A stretch of 64,000 nucleotides of DNA, taken from contig OY744525.1 in assembly GCA_963556195.1 (NCBI GenBank), forward strand, positions 80,696,040 through 80,760,039, in the 5' to 3' direction. Shown piece by piece: positions 1 through 12,370 of this stretch (position 1 is the first letter of the stretch; each line of letters opens with the position of its first letter). Under the pieces are notes generated by a model. That model was not told the origin of the DNA and searched no databases. It saw only the letters and a program-made list of their open reading frames with translations. The stretch comes from Sepiola atlantica (taxonomy: Eukaryota; Mollusca; Cephalopoda; Sepiida; Sepiolidae). The translations under genes were made by a program, and so were the position numbers.

Positions 1-740
1 CCAGGTGATGCATGTGACTTAGCATCAAAACGTTTTTTTTTTTAAATTAAGAGTAGAATGATCGATAAGGCTTAACTGTAGCTTCATCTGTCCCTAAAAA
101 CAAGGAGAGATGTCTCATTGGTTGAGTTGGCTCATGTGAGTAGACATAGGTTTTTTAGAACTTAGAAGAGAAGGTTGTCATGTAAAAATCCGGATAGATA
201 GAGGTGTTTGGATACCTCTGATATTCGAGCTAGAAGCAGCTTGTAAGTAAACAAAAATGGAGCCATAAGTAAATAAAATATATAGTTTAACGATTGAATT
301 CTCGTCTATTCCTGTCCTTCTTCCATGGGTTTCCAGCGACCCATTCAGAGAGAATGTATCCAAACAACTTGAATCTTAACACTGAGAGATGAACAACATC
401 CATGGCCCCAATTAACTCTGTCCCAGTTTTTCCTTATTCGAGAAATCTTGTATTTAAACTTTCTTTTTAAAGAAAGGTAAGAGATCTTGAGAAAATACAT
501 GTCACAAAATGGATTGGTGCTATGTCATGGTTTTCCTAGACTTCGACATCATTCTGACACAAACGAGCTGTCTCGAGAATGGTATAGCTCTGGTAGCAAA
601 GGGTGACAGCTTCACCCCCCCCCCCATATTTTGCCACTGTAACAAAAATATTTTGTTGGCTAAAAATATAAACGGCATGACTCAGAAGTTCCCTTCCTCT
701 TTTCTCTTTTTCAGTCTGACTACCGAGGTGACGTCATTTG
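1..740. other. no gene seen
   Basis: AT-rich with a C11 run near 604. Short frames only, none with recognisable domains. Confidence 0.6.
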
Positions 741-824
741 TTGATCACTCCTATTCATCCAGACCAGTTCTGTTGAAATGCTTTTGAGACAGGATCTCTA
801 CAAATATTTGGTAAGTCCATCTTT

Positions 825-1320
825 GTCCAGGTCTGTATTTATTCCTCAGGTCCATTTTTATCACTTCCTCCCATGTTTTCTTTGGCCTTATTCTGTGAAC
901 TGGACCTGTTACCTCAACTGTTCTACATCTACTAACCAAAGAACTGTCATCCATTCTTTCAACATGGCCATACCATCAAAGTCTACTCTTTTGCACACAT
1001 CTCCCTATACTATCCATATTTAATCTTCCTCTGAGGTCACAAGATCTAATCCTGTCTTTAAGACTCACATTACACATCCATCATATCATTCTCATATCAT
1101 TTCTCTCCATGCAACGCATGTCCTCAACACTCACTAGCGAAGTTTCACTTTCATACATCATTACATATGCCTGATAGACTCTTCGCTTAGTCAACACTCT
1201 GCTGGTTAGTAATGGGAGAAGTTCTCTCCTAACACTTTCAATCACACTAGCACCTACTCCATCCTGTGCTCCAATGGTAACATAACTTCTCGCCAACCTC
1301 AATAGTTTCATCATCTAGAT
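825..1320 (-). pseudogene. RTE-like LINE, C-terminal RT remnant
   Basis: Reading right to left, the minus strand gives RRELLPLLTSRVLTKRRVYQ, then MMYESETSLVSVEDMRCMERNDMRMI, then after breaks a tail with RPKKTWEEVIKMDLR. This order (thumb region, SETW-like motif, ERNDMRMI, GRPRKTWEEVI) is the usual C-terminus of RTE-type LINE polyproteins. Stops and frameshifts interrupt it and the 5' part is absent. The same family recurs at 11030-12700. Confidence 0.75.
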
Positions 1321-1324
1321 ATAC

Positions 1325-3364
1325 TTTCTCTCTTTTGTTTATGTGTTCGAATAAATAAACTGATAATTCTTATAGGTGTAGTTTCGTAAATATGTCTTAA
1401 TTTGTAAGTAAATATTTAAATTTGATTTTGTCCAAATGTCAGTAAGTAACTTGCGTATCAGTGTCAATTTCCCTAATATGGTTTGAGGAGCGGTTCATAC
1501 CAGTCTCAATGGTATTACAATTTAAGTGAACACAATAAACCCGATTGGATTTGAATATGGTTTAGGTGATTACATAGTCTGCGACGGAGTCCATAACACC
1601 ACTGGCACACCCATAAAGCTTTACAGAACAAAACCGACGAAAAACAAAGGATTAAAAATTCAGCAACATTTTCCCTCTCTGTATATTTAGAAAATTGGGG
1701 CATTTATCACACTGACAGTGAGATTAAAATCCCAAATTCAAATTGATATTCACAATAAATGAATTATTAGCTTTCTAATAAACTGATCATGGGTATGCTA
1801 TAAGGTTAACTAATTTGCATATGGCTTTGCAAAATGACATCTCATTAATTAACTATTCGTTTTTATTGTTTTTTATTTCAACGATTGTTTTCATTTTAAT
1901 ATAACAGTTCTAATTACAAATATTTCTCTATCACGGGTAAAGGCTTAGAATTTGGAGTGAAAAGAGTCCTTTCCGTCAAAGTACATGGGTCCCACTCATA
2001 CGAGAAATTCGAATATAAATTTATTTATTTAAAAAAGCATTCAATTGCTATATTTAAAGAATTTTTTTTTTAAACATGTTTAATGTTTATTTATGTTATT
2101 ATTGTTAAAAATAAAGTAAAATTGAATCTTTAAAAAATATTCTTTTTTTCTTAAGATTTTGGATGGCAGCCATCTTAAATTGGGAAACAGAAAAGATGCC
2201 ATCAAGAAAAGTTTGCAAAGTATTTACTTCATAGTAAGAGTGTTACTTTAGATAAACTGTTTTCTATTTCTCGCTTTTTTCTTATTGTCCAAAAAGTTGA
2301 CTCACCATTGGTGAACATTTAATACATAATCCTAATTCTTCATCTGCAGACACTTTTTTGGCGACCAAAAAATACAGACATATTGTTTCTCGTCTTTTTT
2401 CGCTTTTCTTTTCCCCAAGCAAACTCGAGTTTAGCATTGCTAAGCAATTTACTTTTTATTCTTTATTGGATTTTTCTTACATTATTTATTTTATTTTAGT
2501 TTTTAGGCGACCAAAATAATACAAATGAAAATAAAATGGCGACTATTTATGTAAATTTTACATTGCAGACGATATATAATCCATACAAGCATTAGTTTAT
2601 GGAAATCAGTCATTTATAATTATGGCTGACCCAAATAAACTATCATTTTTCTCCATATCTACTAAATAATAAATCAGCAGTAGTGATAATTGGAATATAG
2701 GCGTATAATCTCTATATTAATAAAACAAATTATGAGACACCTTTGCATGTGTTTTCTACATGACTTACACATTGAATTAATATTGTTTTTTTAATTTACT
2801 ATTAATCGAATATTTATTGAAATAAAAGAATGCAATAGCATAAAATGAAACGAAATTTTTTTAAATCCTATTTAAAAAAATAATTTCATTACGAAATTAA
2901 ATCCTCCGGAATGCATTTTCAAGTTAAGCTAACGTTTTATATCAATTTCATTCTTTCAACATCCTATTTAAAAAAAAAAAGAGAAAAAATTACGATTTGG
3001 TAAAAAAATATTCATACGATTTAAAGACATCTAATTGATTTTGTTGCAAAAATAACATTCCTTCCTTCCAGGATAATACCGGGTAAATACAACAAGTATA
3101 AAATATACATTTAAATAAGTGACACTAACACCTGTCTTTGTAAGTGCCTCAGTCAAATAGAAAAGAAAAACAGTGAAAAATAAAAGAAAGAGTTGGATAT
3201 GCCGTTGTCACTGCTGGTTTAGTATCATTAGACTAAACTAGTGTACAGGCGAGGTGGAGAAACTACAATAGTATGGATTATTAGAACTTTCCATAACTGA
3301 AAAGTTGTATTTTCATGTGTAGGGATACATACAATCTATACAATTTAGAAGGGCTACCTAGAAT
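1325..3364. other. no gene seen
   Basis: Very AT-rich, no long frame. 2290-2335 resembles 4360-4405 (GTTGACTCACCATTGGTGAA versus GTTGAATCAGCCATTGGTCG), a minor dispersed repeat. Confidence 0.6.
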
Positions 3365-4502
3365 TATCAGAAGAGCATGGTAAATAAAGATGGTAGAATG
3401 TGTGCTGACGTCACAGAGAAATGTGCAGACATCACAGCTGAATTTATTTACATTTCTATATCATATATAACAATTTTTCATCAATTTTTACCAAGAGTGG
3501 AAATGGGACCTGATTGTTAAACCATCCATAACGACTACCTTCATTTTCCCCATAAAAATCTATAATTTACCAATTCATGTGCCGACCTGATTCATATCCA
3601 GAATCACATCGAACGTTAACACACATATAAACAGAGTAAAACAGCACATGCCACCAGTGACGTGCAGAGGTCTTGATTGTATGCCTCAAAGACTCAAGTA
3701 TAAGCCGTAGTACTGAGAAATATAATGAGAATTATAGAAGTTGCATGAGGGACGTATTGTTTATATGTACGAGCAGTATCGTGCATTAGATTGGGTTATG
3801 GTTTCACTTTGCTCTGACGTCTAGATTGCTCAGACCCGAAATCAATTTGCGGCAGCAAAGCTTGGTGTTAAAAATACAATTCAAACCAGTTCCAGAGTTA
3901 ATCGCCTCATGATAGGACGTGTTATCCTGTTCTCTTCGTTTCGCCACAACCAACCAATCTGCTGAGATGGAACTTCAGGATACAGCATTCGTTTATCGAC
4001 AAAAGCCAGCCTACCAAATAATTATAGTTATTTTCCAGTGTTCCCTTGAATAAAAGTTGATGCATGTTTAGTAGAGGAGATGTTGGTGTTTTTCCTTGGA
4101 AGATGGTGACTCTTTTGTTATTCAATTTTTCTGTTTCAATCAGATGCGTCCAGACACAGGAAACTTTACTAAGTTACGTTCTTCATTTGTGACTTTCTTC
4201 CTAACCAATCATCTAGTCAACCACACAAAAAAACTAAAGTTTGAATATGATTTGATGCCTCCCCTCTGTAATTTGGATGATCAGCCCACTCCCCCTTGCA
4301 TGCCACCACATAACACTAAATATAAGAAAACCTAAATTGCGTATTGCCTCACGTTTTTGCCTCTCAAGTAGTTGAATCAGCCATTGGTCGACATTTAATA
4401 CATATTCATAATGGCTAATCTGATTACACTGATAATTGTTTTTTGAACTTAGCACTGTCTGTTGTTCATTCCATTTTTAAGATTTAGAATCTATAAGAAA
4501 AT

Positions 4503-4653
4503 AAGACAGCCATCTTTATGTTAGCAAAAGCATTTTCTTTTTTTCTTTGCGGCTATTTAAACAAATGATTGACAAATAGACTATTCAATAATACACACAG
4601 TCTCAAGGAAAACAGAAAATCCTTTTGTTAACATAAAGATGGCTGTCTTATAT
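4503..4653. repeat. short foldback
   Basis: AAGACAGCCATCTTTATGTT near 4503 and its inverse AACATAAAGATGGCTGTCTT near 4630 bound about 110 bp of spacer. MITE-like. Confidence 0.7.
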
Positions 4654-4769
4654 TGACAAAAAAAACCTTGAGATGAATGGATACTGCTATTTATTTACAT
4701 AATAACTCAATGTTTACCTTTCCCTTTTTTAAATTCTGTAAAGCAATGTGGTTTCAGTTTGTTGACTGC

Positions 4770-4992
4770 TGACACTTTCAGGAGACAACAATCCCAGGCA
4801 TTACCTCCTCCTTTCAGAAGGGGGATAGGTTTATTGTCCATCGCCTGGGGCACTTTCAGTAGAGAATACAGACGGGACTATGCAGGATAATTTTTGTACA
4901 CAATCCAAAGTGCCCCTTTTTAGGGATCTGGATTGTCCATATAAAATGTGTCTACTCAAACTTTACCTTTGTGATGGGGGCAAGTAAATAGT
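4770..4992 (+). mobile_element. SINE of the same superfamily, head not recognisable
   Basis: Central block CATTACCTCCTCCTTTCAG then GGTTTATTGTCCATCGCCTG, body CCAAAGTGCCCCTTTTTAGG, 3' end ending GGGGGCAAGTAAATA. No U2-like head is evident to the left. Confidence 0.65.
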
Positions 4993-5127
4993 AATAAATT
5001 TTTAAACGTTCTTTTCTTGTTTTCTTCTTTACTGACTGCCATTCTCATCACAAAATTGTGAATTTCATTTCTTTAAGTAACGTATTCTTTTTTGACAAAG
5101 ATTCATGTAATACATTTCTCGGAAGAT

Positions 5128-5396
5128 ACGATAAAAGTACAGAATAGTTAAAAGTCGAAATAAACAAAAAAAAACATTTATATAAAACGCATTAGAATTA
5201 AATTATATAGATTTTTAAGATATTTTTGAACGGTAAAAAATCTTACAAATCTCTCCACACATTAAAACTAGGCGAACTCGGTGCAGAATTTCATTCTAAT
5301 GCATTTTATATAAATGTTTTTTTTGTGTATTTAAAAATACACACAAAAAACATTATTAGGAGTTCTCGCTTCTGTACTTTTATCAAAGATATGTGC
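5128..5396. repeat. foldback element
   Basis: Left arm from GATAAAAGTACAGAA (5130), right arm ending TTCTGTACTTTTATC (about 5392). The inner parts ACATTTATATAAAACGCATT and AATGCATTTTATATAAATGT also pair. The right arm holds a short extra segment. Confidence 0.75.
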
Positions 5397-5842
5397 ATAT
5401 AAAAGTGTTTCCATTGTTTAATGCCTAAATGTTATACACATTTATTATTAAAACGAAATATTAATTATTATATTACAATAAAAACCCCATTATTTCATCG
5501 TTACTTTACCATGCTGATATTTACGCAGATGACAGAAATACGGTGAAAACTCCAGCTGTGACGTGAACACATTTTTCTGTGACGTCTGCTCATGTTCTCA
5601 CACATACCTTTTCTGACAACTCTGTTTGGATGCCAGGTTTATGTTTAAGCGAGGGAGGGGTTCATCTATATATAGTTGTGAGGGCGATGGGTGAGGCGTA
5701 AGACCTCACAAGTGGAAGAGTATAGGGACTTTTTTCTTCAAGCATCTAAAACCAGCATTGCACTATTAGTTGTCCAAATCAAAGCAAAAAAGTTGCTGAC
5801 ATTTTAAAATTGAAATGACACATTTAACCAATTGTCTTATGT

Positions 5843-8380
5843 CAAGAGAGATAGAGTAGGGAGATAGAGAGGAAAAGGGAAATAGAGAGGAAAAGGAAAA
5901 GGGAAATAGAGAGGAAAAGGAAAAGAGAGATAGAGAGGAAAAGGTAAAGAAGGATAGAGATAGAGAAGAAAAAAAAGGATAGAGATAGAGAAGAAAAAAA
6001 AGGATAGAGATAGAGAAGAAAAAAAAGGATAGAGATAGAGAAGAAAAAAAAGGATAGAGATAGAGAAGAAAAAAAAGGATAGAGATAGAGAAGAAAAAAG
6101 AGGATAGAGATAGAGAAGAAAAAAGGATAGAGATAGAGAAGAAAAAAGGATAGAGATAGAGAAGAAAAAAGGATAGAGATAGAGAGGAAAAGAAGGATAG
6201 AGATAGAGAGGAAAAGAAGGATAGAGATAGAGAAGAAAAAAAAGGATAGAGATAGAGAGGAAAAGAGGGATAGAGATAGAGAGGAAAAGAAGGATAGAGA
6301 TAGAGAGGAAAAGAAGGATAGAGATAGAGAGGAAAAGAAGGATAGAGATAGAGAGGAAAAGAAGGATAGAGATAGAGAGGAAAAGAAGGATAGAGATAGA
6401 GAGGAAAAGAAGGATAGAGATAGAGAGGAAAAAAAGGATAGAGATAGAGAAGAAGAAAAGGATAGAGATAGAGAAGAAGAAAAGGATAGAGATAGAGAAG
6501 AAAAAAAGGATAAAGATAGAGAGGAAAAGAAGGATAGAGATAAAGAGGAAAAGAAGGATAGAGATAGAGAGGAAAAGAAGGATAGAGAGGAGAAGGAAAA
6601 TAGAGATAGATAGAGAGGGGGAGGAAAATAGAGATAGATAGAGAGGGGAAGGAAAATAGAGATAGATAGAGAGGGGAAGGAAAATAGAGATAGATAGAGA
6701 GGGGAAGGAAAAGAGAGATAGATAGAGAGGGGAAGGAAAAGAGAGATAGATAGAGAGGGGAAGGAAAAGAGAGATAGATAGAGAGGGGAAGGAAAAGAGA
6801 GATAGATAGAGAGGGGAAGGAAAAGAGAGATAGATAGAGAGGGGAAGGAAAAGAGAGATAGATAGAGAGGGGAAGGAAAAGAGAGATAGATAGAGAGGGG
6901 AAGGAAAAGAGAGATAGATAGAGAGGGGAAGGAAAATAGAGATAGATAGAGAGGGGAAGGAAAATAGAGATAGATAGAGAGGGGAAGGAAAAGAGAGATA
7001 GATAGAGAGGGGAAGGAAAAGAGAGAGATAGAGAGGGGAAGGAAAAGAGAGAGATAGAGAGGGGAAGGAAAAGCGAGATAGAGAGTGGAAGGAAAAGCGA
7101 GATAGAGAGGGGAAGGAAAAGAGAGAGATAGAGAGGGGAAGGAAAAGAGAGAGAAAGGGAGGAGAAGGGAAAGGGGAGGGGAAGGGAAAACTAAGAGAGA
7201 ATGGGGGAAAGGGAGTGAAAGAGATAGAATAGGGGAATAGTGAAAGAAAGAGAGAGAAGGACAGACAGAATAGAGGGAAGAAAATGAAGAGTGGGGAAGA
7301 GAAATTGAGAAAGAGGGAGAAAGAAGAGAAGAGAAAGGGAGAGAGAGCGAGGGGAAGAGAAAGGGAGAGAGAGCGAGGGGAAGAGAAAGGGAGAGAGAGC
7401 GAGGGGAAGAGAAAGGGAGAGAGAGCGAGGGGAAGAGAAAGGGAGAGAGAGCGAGGGGAAGAGAAAGGGAGAGAGAGCGAGGGGAAGAGAAAGGGAGAGA
7501 GAGCGAGGGGAAGAGAAAGGGAGAGAGAGCGAGGGGAAGAGAAAGGGAGAGAGAGCGAGGGGAAGAAAAAGGGAGAGAGAGCGAGAACAAGGGAGGAGGT
7601 AGAGGAGAGAGAGCGAGAACAAGGGAGGAGGTAGAGGAGAGAGAGCGAGAACAAGGGAGGAGGTAGAGGAGAGAGAGCGAGAACAAGGGAGGAGGTAGAG
7701 GAGAGAGAGCGAGAACAAGGGAGGAGGTAGAGGAGAGAGAGCGAGAACAAGGGAGGAGGTAGAGGAGAGAGAGCGAGAACAAGGGAGGAGGTAGAGGAGA
7801 GAGAGCGAGAACAAGGGAGGAGGTAGAGGAGAGAGAGCGAGAACAAGGGAGGAGGTAGAGGAGAGAGAGCGAGAACAAGGGAGGAGGTAGAGGAGAGAGA
7901 GCGAGAACAAGGGAGGAGGTAGAGGAGAGAGAGCGAGAACAAGGGAGGAGGTAGAGGAGAGAGAGCGAGAACAAGGGAGGAGGTAGAGGAGAGAGAGCGA
8001 GAACAAGGGAGGAGGTAGAGGAGAGAGAGCGAGAACAAGGGAGGAGGTAGAGGAGAGAGAGCGAGAACAAGGGAGGGGGTAGAGGAGAGAGAGCGAGAAC
8101 AAGAGAGGGGGTAGAGGAGAGAGAGCGAGAACAAGAGAGGGGGAAGAGGAGAGAGAGCGAGAACAAGAGAGGGGGAAGAGGAGAGAGAGCGAGAACAAGA
8201 GAGGGGGAAGAGGAGAGAGAGCGAGAACAAGAGAGGGGGAAGAGGAGAGAGAGCGAGAACAAGAGAGGGGGAAGAGGAGAGAGAGCGAGAACAAGAGAGG
8301 GGGAAGAGGAGAGAGAGCGAGAACAAGAGAGGGGGAAGAGGAGAGAGAGCGAGAACAAGAGAGGGGGAAGAGGCGAGAGA
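5843..8380. repeat. 2.5-kb polypurine satellite, several tandem arrays
   Basis: The plus strand is almost pure A/G with sparse T and C. Sub-arrays in order: 5843-5950 irregular; 5950-6590 units of about 24-25 bp (GGATAGAGATAGAGA plus A-rich); 6590-7140 units of about 28 bp (GATAGATAGAGAGGGGAAGG); 7140-7330 mixed; 7335-7590 exact 24-bp units (GAGAGAGCGAGGGGAAGAGA); 7575-8370 32-bp units (GCGAGAACAAGGGAGGAGGT), grading into a GAGAGGGGGAAGAGG variant from about 8060. The minus strand is open in several frames as Leu/Ser/Pro/Phe repeats; this is a composition effect and I do not call a gene. Confidence 0.97.
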
Positions 8381-8499
8381 GAAAGGGTATTCCAGCACAA
8401 CAGGGCTATGTATTTTACTGGTAGGAATTTCTCTTCAGCGCACCTCACACACTTCATCCACTTGGGTTAAATTTTGTTAGTTGTTGCCTCTGATAACAT

Positions 8500-8955
8500 C
8501 ATGTACTGTCCCTCTTTATATCTGGGGTAAGTTGTATAGCAGCTGTGTTAGGAGCCTCATGATATATGGCAGTGTATGCTGAGCCATCGTACAGTCCTCT
8601 CTTGACCGTCTGCAGTGAAATGACAGATCCATGATCAGATAGATTAGCAATGTGAAATCTGACCAAACCCAACACATCAAGTCATAGGATTTACTGAAAG
8701 CTCTGCACTTGCCCAGCATGGACGTTATCCTAAGGATAAATCGCTTATGCTGGTATGGTCATGTGGAACGTTCATCATCCTGGATAAACCGTTGCAGAAG
8801 CATGAATGTTCTAAATCACAGAAAGGTTGGCCGACCAAGGAAAATTTGGAAGCAAGTGATTGGACACGATCTCACAGAGTGAAATTTGGAGACTGCTGCC
8901 CAGCGAGAAGTTGAGGGTGAGCTTGTGCAATATCAGAAAACGTTTGACCTCTGAA
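8500..8955 (+). pseudogene. LINE RT C-terminal remnant, second family
   Basis: In shifting frames the plus strand reads SLMIYGS, LDRLQ.NDRSMIR and then INRLCWYGHVERSSSWINRC and GRPRKIWKQVI. This is the GSE(C/T)W ... LRWYGHVER ... GRPRKTW series of RTE-type LINE C-termini. Stops replace several Trp codons. It abuts the polypurine satellite on its left. Confidence 0.7.
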
Positions 8956-9936
8956 CAAGGGAAAAGTGACGTTAAATTAAAATAAAAAAAGAGTACAACT
9001 GATGCTCTGTGCGATGCTACAAGTTTGTGTGTTCGTACATGCACTGCAAAAGTTCTAGAATTTGTGTGCGTGTTTGTGTACCAATACATTGTTCACAGGT
9101 CAAAACCTAATTTTTTCAAAAAAGATGTTTGTGGACTTATTTGTTCGTGGTGTGGGGGATTCATGAATTGAGGTACCACTGTACCAGGTTTTATTTTCGA
9201 ATATTCTCTCTTCGGGGGATCAAGAGCTGTCTCTTCATCTTGTTCTTCATAATGTATGTCAATATCGTCCAGGCTTTCTGCATCTTCTATATAACAAATA
9301 CTATCGACGATGCCATATTGTTATCATGTGCTTTTCGTTGTGGCGAGTACCTCGAAATTTATGGAGACAAAACAAACCCTTTTTGAACTGAACTTTTCAG
9401 AATATTTCCTTCTCCATTAAGGAACATTTACAATCAGCATTTTTTAAACTTTCCCAATTAAATCCAGTGCCCCTAAATGCCGCTGGAATTATGCAATTTC
9501 TTTTTCATTTCCCTATCAAATATGCATGTTATTTTTTTTTCCTTTTTGAAAACGTTAAAACAGATACATTTTTTTCAAAGTGGCACAAAATCCCAAAATA
9601 ATTACGAATCAAAACAAAAAATTTGCGTACTGAATAAGTTGTTTCTTTACAATCATAAAAAAATAAAACGCCATGAAAAAAATAAAAATTAAAAAAAAAA
9701 AAATTTTTTAATCGCTTTTTTATATATTAAATGGGCCAATTTTGAGAGTATGTAGTCCTTTGGGTTTCATACTAAATTTCGATAATAAAATTATTTTTGT
9801 CTGAAAAGAAACAGATTTAGCATGGCACCGTATATGACGTCTCACTCAAATGCCACACCTTTCTAAAATGTAAATAAATCACATTTTTAAAGTTCAGAAT
9901 ATTGTTGGGTTTTCTTTTTACATTAATTACCATGCT
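8956..9936. other. no gene seen
   Basis: AT-rich. Short frames on both strands without domains. Confidence 0.55.
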
Positions 9937-9939
9937 ATG

Positions 9940-10305
9940 ATGATGATGATGGATGTGCGGCAGCAAACTAGAGGAACAAATCCCTTCAGCCGTGCTCTAT
10001 CAGAAGCTTGGTATTGGTGGGATTTTGGATGCCTTATGCACTTGGTGTCTCAAGTTGTCTGGCCATGTCCAGCATGCCACCTCCTACATCAACTCAATTA
10101 CATGCATGGATACCCCAGGCACGAGGAAGACAAACAAAAACGTGGCTTGAGTGCATACGAAGTGACTCAACTGTTAGCAACATGTCTGGTATCAACCTTT
10201 TCGATCAGACCACATAAAGAGCAGACATGAGGCCTTGCCAGGTGTCGCCAACCCCGGAGCCCGGGACACTTGTAGCACTTTAAATTCCAAAAGTGGATGA
10301 TGATG
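9940..10305 (+). pseudogene. LINE 3' remnant, third family
   Basis: Pieces read KLSGHVQHATSYINSITCMD, then ARGRQTKTWLECIRSD and SGINLFDQTT, the (R)GHV ... RGRQRKTW ... pattern at a LINE C-terminus. One frameshift separates them. A TGATGATGATG repeat sits at each end (9937 and about 10296), the downstream one fitting the LINE 3' tail. Confidence 0.6.
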
Positions 10306-10719
10306 AAAAAGTCGCAAACAATTTTGATTTCATTTTTTTACGGATTTTTAGGATGAAATATTATTTCTGTCGATGTGCTGTCTGGCTTTCTTCAGGTGTA
10401 GAAAGAATCAAAATAAGGTAAATAACAAACAAGTAGTTTTTGTTTGTTTTGATAATTTTAAATGTTACTTCATACAAAATACTATTGGTGTCAGCCATCT
10501 ATCACAACTTGATATTACATTACAACAGCACAAAACTCTTCATTGTGAGGTTTGGTGATTCGTGCACATAAACGTTAAAATAGCAAGACTTGTCCTGCTG
10601 TAGATCAATACAGAGGCAAGCTTGTCAGCTGACACCGTAATGATATGATGTATGAAGTAAAATTTTTAATTAAAAAGTATTTTTATTGTTATTACTCACA
10701 GTCGTCATTACCAGTGATT

Positions 10720-10925
10720 TTTGGCTAATAAAAACCAACGGCTTTCCCTGGAGTCTCCCCAGAGTTCCAGTATTCTCCATTTCAGCCTATTATTATTATT
10801 ATAACTTGTTTAGTGTTCTGGCACCAGCAATTACATGGATTTATTGTTGATAAAGACCAGTGGTTTTCCCTGGGATCTGAGTGGCAATAAACCAACTCGA
10901 TATTCAGTATTTCCCATTTACTTCC
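10720..10925 (+). repeat. two related repeat units
   Basis: TAAAAACCAACGGCTTTCCC ... GTATTCTCCATTT and TAAAGACCAGTGGTTTTCCC ... GTATTTCCCATTT are diverged copies of one unit. A reverse relative lies at about 43600-43745 (AGACTCCAGGGAACATCACT). Confidence 0.5.
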
Positions 10926-11029
10926 AATAGAGGTATTGATCATGCGATCACTCTTGGGTCTTTCCATTATCTCAGTCCCCAACCCCCCCCCCCCACACAC
11001 ACACACACACGCAGCTACTTTCTGTGGTA

Positions 11030-11234
11030 CCATCATCATCATATTCGGTTTAACGTCCACTTTACGTCTGGCATGCGTTGGACAGCTTTTAGAAAGTGAC
11101 TTCCAATGTGATGTCCATTTTTATCACTTCCTCCCATGTTTTCTTTAGCCTTCCTTTGTGAACTGAACTTGCTACCTCAACTGTTCTACATCGACTAATC
11201 CAAGAACTCTCATCTATTCTTTCAATGAGGCCAT
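11030..11234 (-). pseudogene. RTE-like LINE, 3' end (first part of split copy)
   Basis: 11100-11234 matches 845-965 closely (same strand and family, with the GRPRKTWEEVI segment reversed). 11030-11095 is the LINE 3' tail; read on the minus strand it ends in TGATGATGATGG, a simple tail typical of RTE elements. Its plus-strand form carries GGTTTAACGTCC and GCATGCGTTGGACAG. The copy is interrupted after 11234 by a hAT-like element and resumes at 12371. Confidence 0.7.
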
Positions 11235-12370
11235 TAGTGATGGGACGATTCCAAAATTTTCCCCTGATTCCAATACAATTACAGATTCCGATTCTTTTAA
11301 AATTTCTAAATATTTAATTAGAGATTTGTTTGTTAAAACAATTTTTTAATTACTGTAAAACTATCATTTAATGTCCGCATATATTTTGGCAAAACGTGAA
11401 AAATACACTCTTAAGACGTATATTACAGTAGATCTTTCTAAATATTTTTTTCTTAAATTTTTCCTTCGATTGAAAATTGCGAGACAACTAAAGATTTATT
11501 TTTAACTAAAGATTTATTTTTCTTTTAAAACAAAGTCTATTTGCATTAGTTTAGGGTTTGTGGTAAAAAAATTAGTTAACTGCCATAAAAAGTTAGAATA
11601 AGCCCAGAAATGGTGGATCATTTTACGTTAAATTTATATGTGAACCTAACCTCCACTCTAAATTCTAAAATAATTGGGGTTTTTTTCAGTGTGTTTACAC
11701 ATAATCACCTAAAAAAAAGTAGAATCTCATTTATAAAGGGGGTGGGTACTTTTAAATGTAGATATAATTTCTTTTTTAATTTTAAAAACTTCTAAATGTT
11801 TTCCATTTATGTATTGTGTCCAAGATTTTCATAAACTCATTGTGAGATTTTCATTTATATTTTTCACTTATGCCAAAACTGAAAGAAATACACTAAAACA
11901 TTATTTCAGAGGATATATTCGCAGTGACCAGACAACAACAGGGTCAAGCCGGCTCAGCAAAATATAAAATCTTTTAATAATCAACTGTGAACTCTCTGAG
12001 AGGCGTCAAATAGACGTTTAGCAAATAGGTACAAAAAGAAATTTGAACATTTCAAAAGGTTTTCTAAGAGAATAGGCAAGTAAACTCGAGAATATTTACT
12101 TTGTTTACCATAATTTACCAATAAAAAAAATTAAATTTGACTCGGAGAGTCAATGCTAAATCTGAGAATGGGATTCCTAACCTGTGGCCCTTAGTCTTAC
12201 GTTGTAAATAAGTAATCTTTTAATAAATAAATACATTGTGCTTCATTTTTGATTGTGAAGAAAAAATAAAAGAATCGTTTTTGGAATCGGAAATAAGGCT
12301 AAAATTTTCCGATTCTGAGACCTCAAAAAGTTCCGCTTTTTCCGATTCCCTATTAATCGTCCCAATACTA
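11235..12370. mobile_element. hAT-like non-autonomous element, 1,136 bp
   Basis: Terminal inverted repeats TAGTGATGGGACGATT (11235-11250) and the inverse of TAGTATTGGGACGATT at 12355-12370, two mismatches in 16. Flanking 8-bp direct repeats GAGGCCAT (11227-11234) and GTGACCAT (12371-12378), two mismatches, fit hAT target duplications. Subterminal GATTCC-rich sequence occurs at both ends. No transposase frame is recognisable inside. Confidence 0.75.

Larger units (their letters stand above)
3365..5620. mobile_element. possible inverted-repeat-bounded element, about 2.2 kb
   Basis: GCTGACGTCACAGAGAAATG ... GACATCACAGCTG (3402-3438) is repeated in inverse at about 5547-5592 (CAGCTGTGACGTGAACAC ... 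TGTGACGTCTGC). Weaker similarity extends outward. It contains a SINE, a small foldback and unassigned AT-rich DNA, but no coding remnant. Boundaries and single-element status are uncertain. Confidence 0.4.

Noticed and set aside
7575..8370. 32-bp direct repeats resembling a CRISPR array
   Set aside because: Units are contiguous with no unique spacers, and the host is a eukaryote.
5837..8457. 853- and 871-codon minus-strand frames rich in Leu, Ser, Pro and Phe
   Set aside because: They are translations of a purine-only satellite open in several frames at once; no unique protein sequence, start context or domain.
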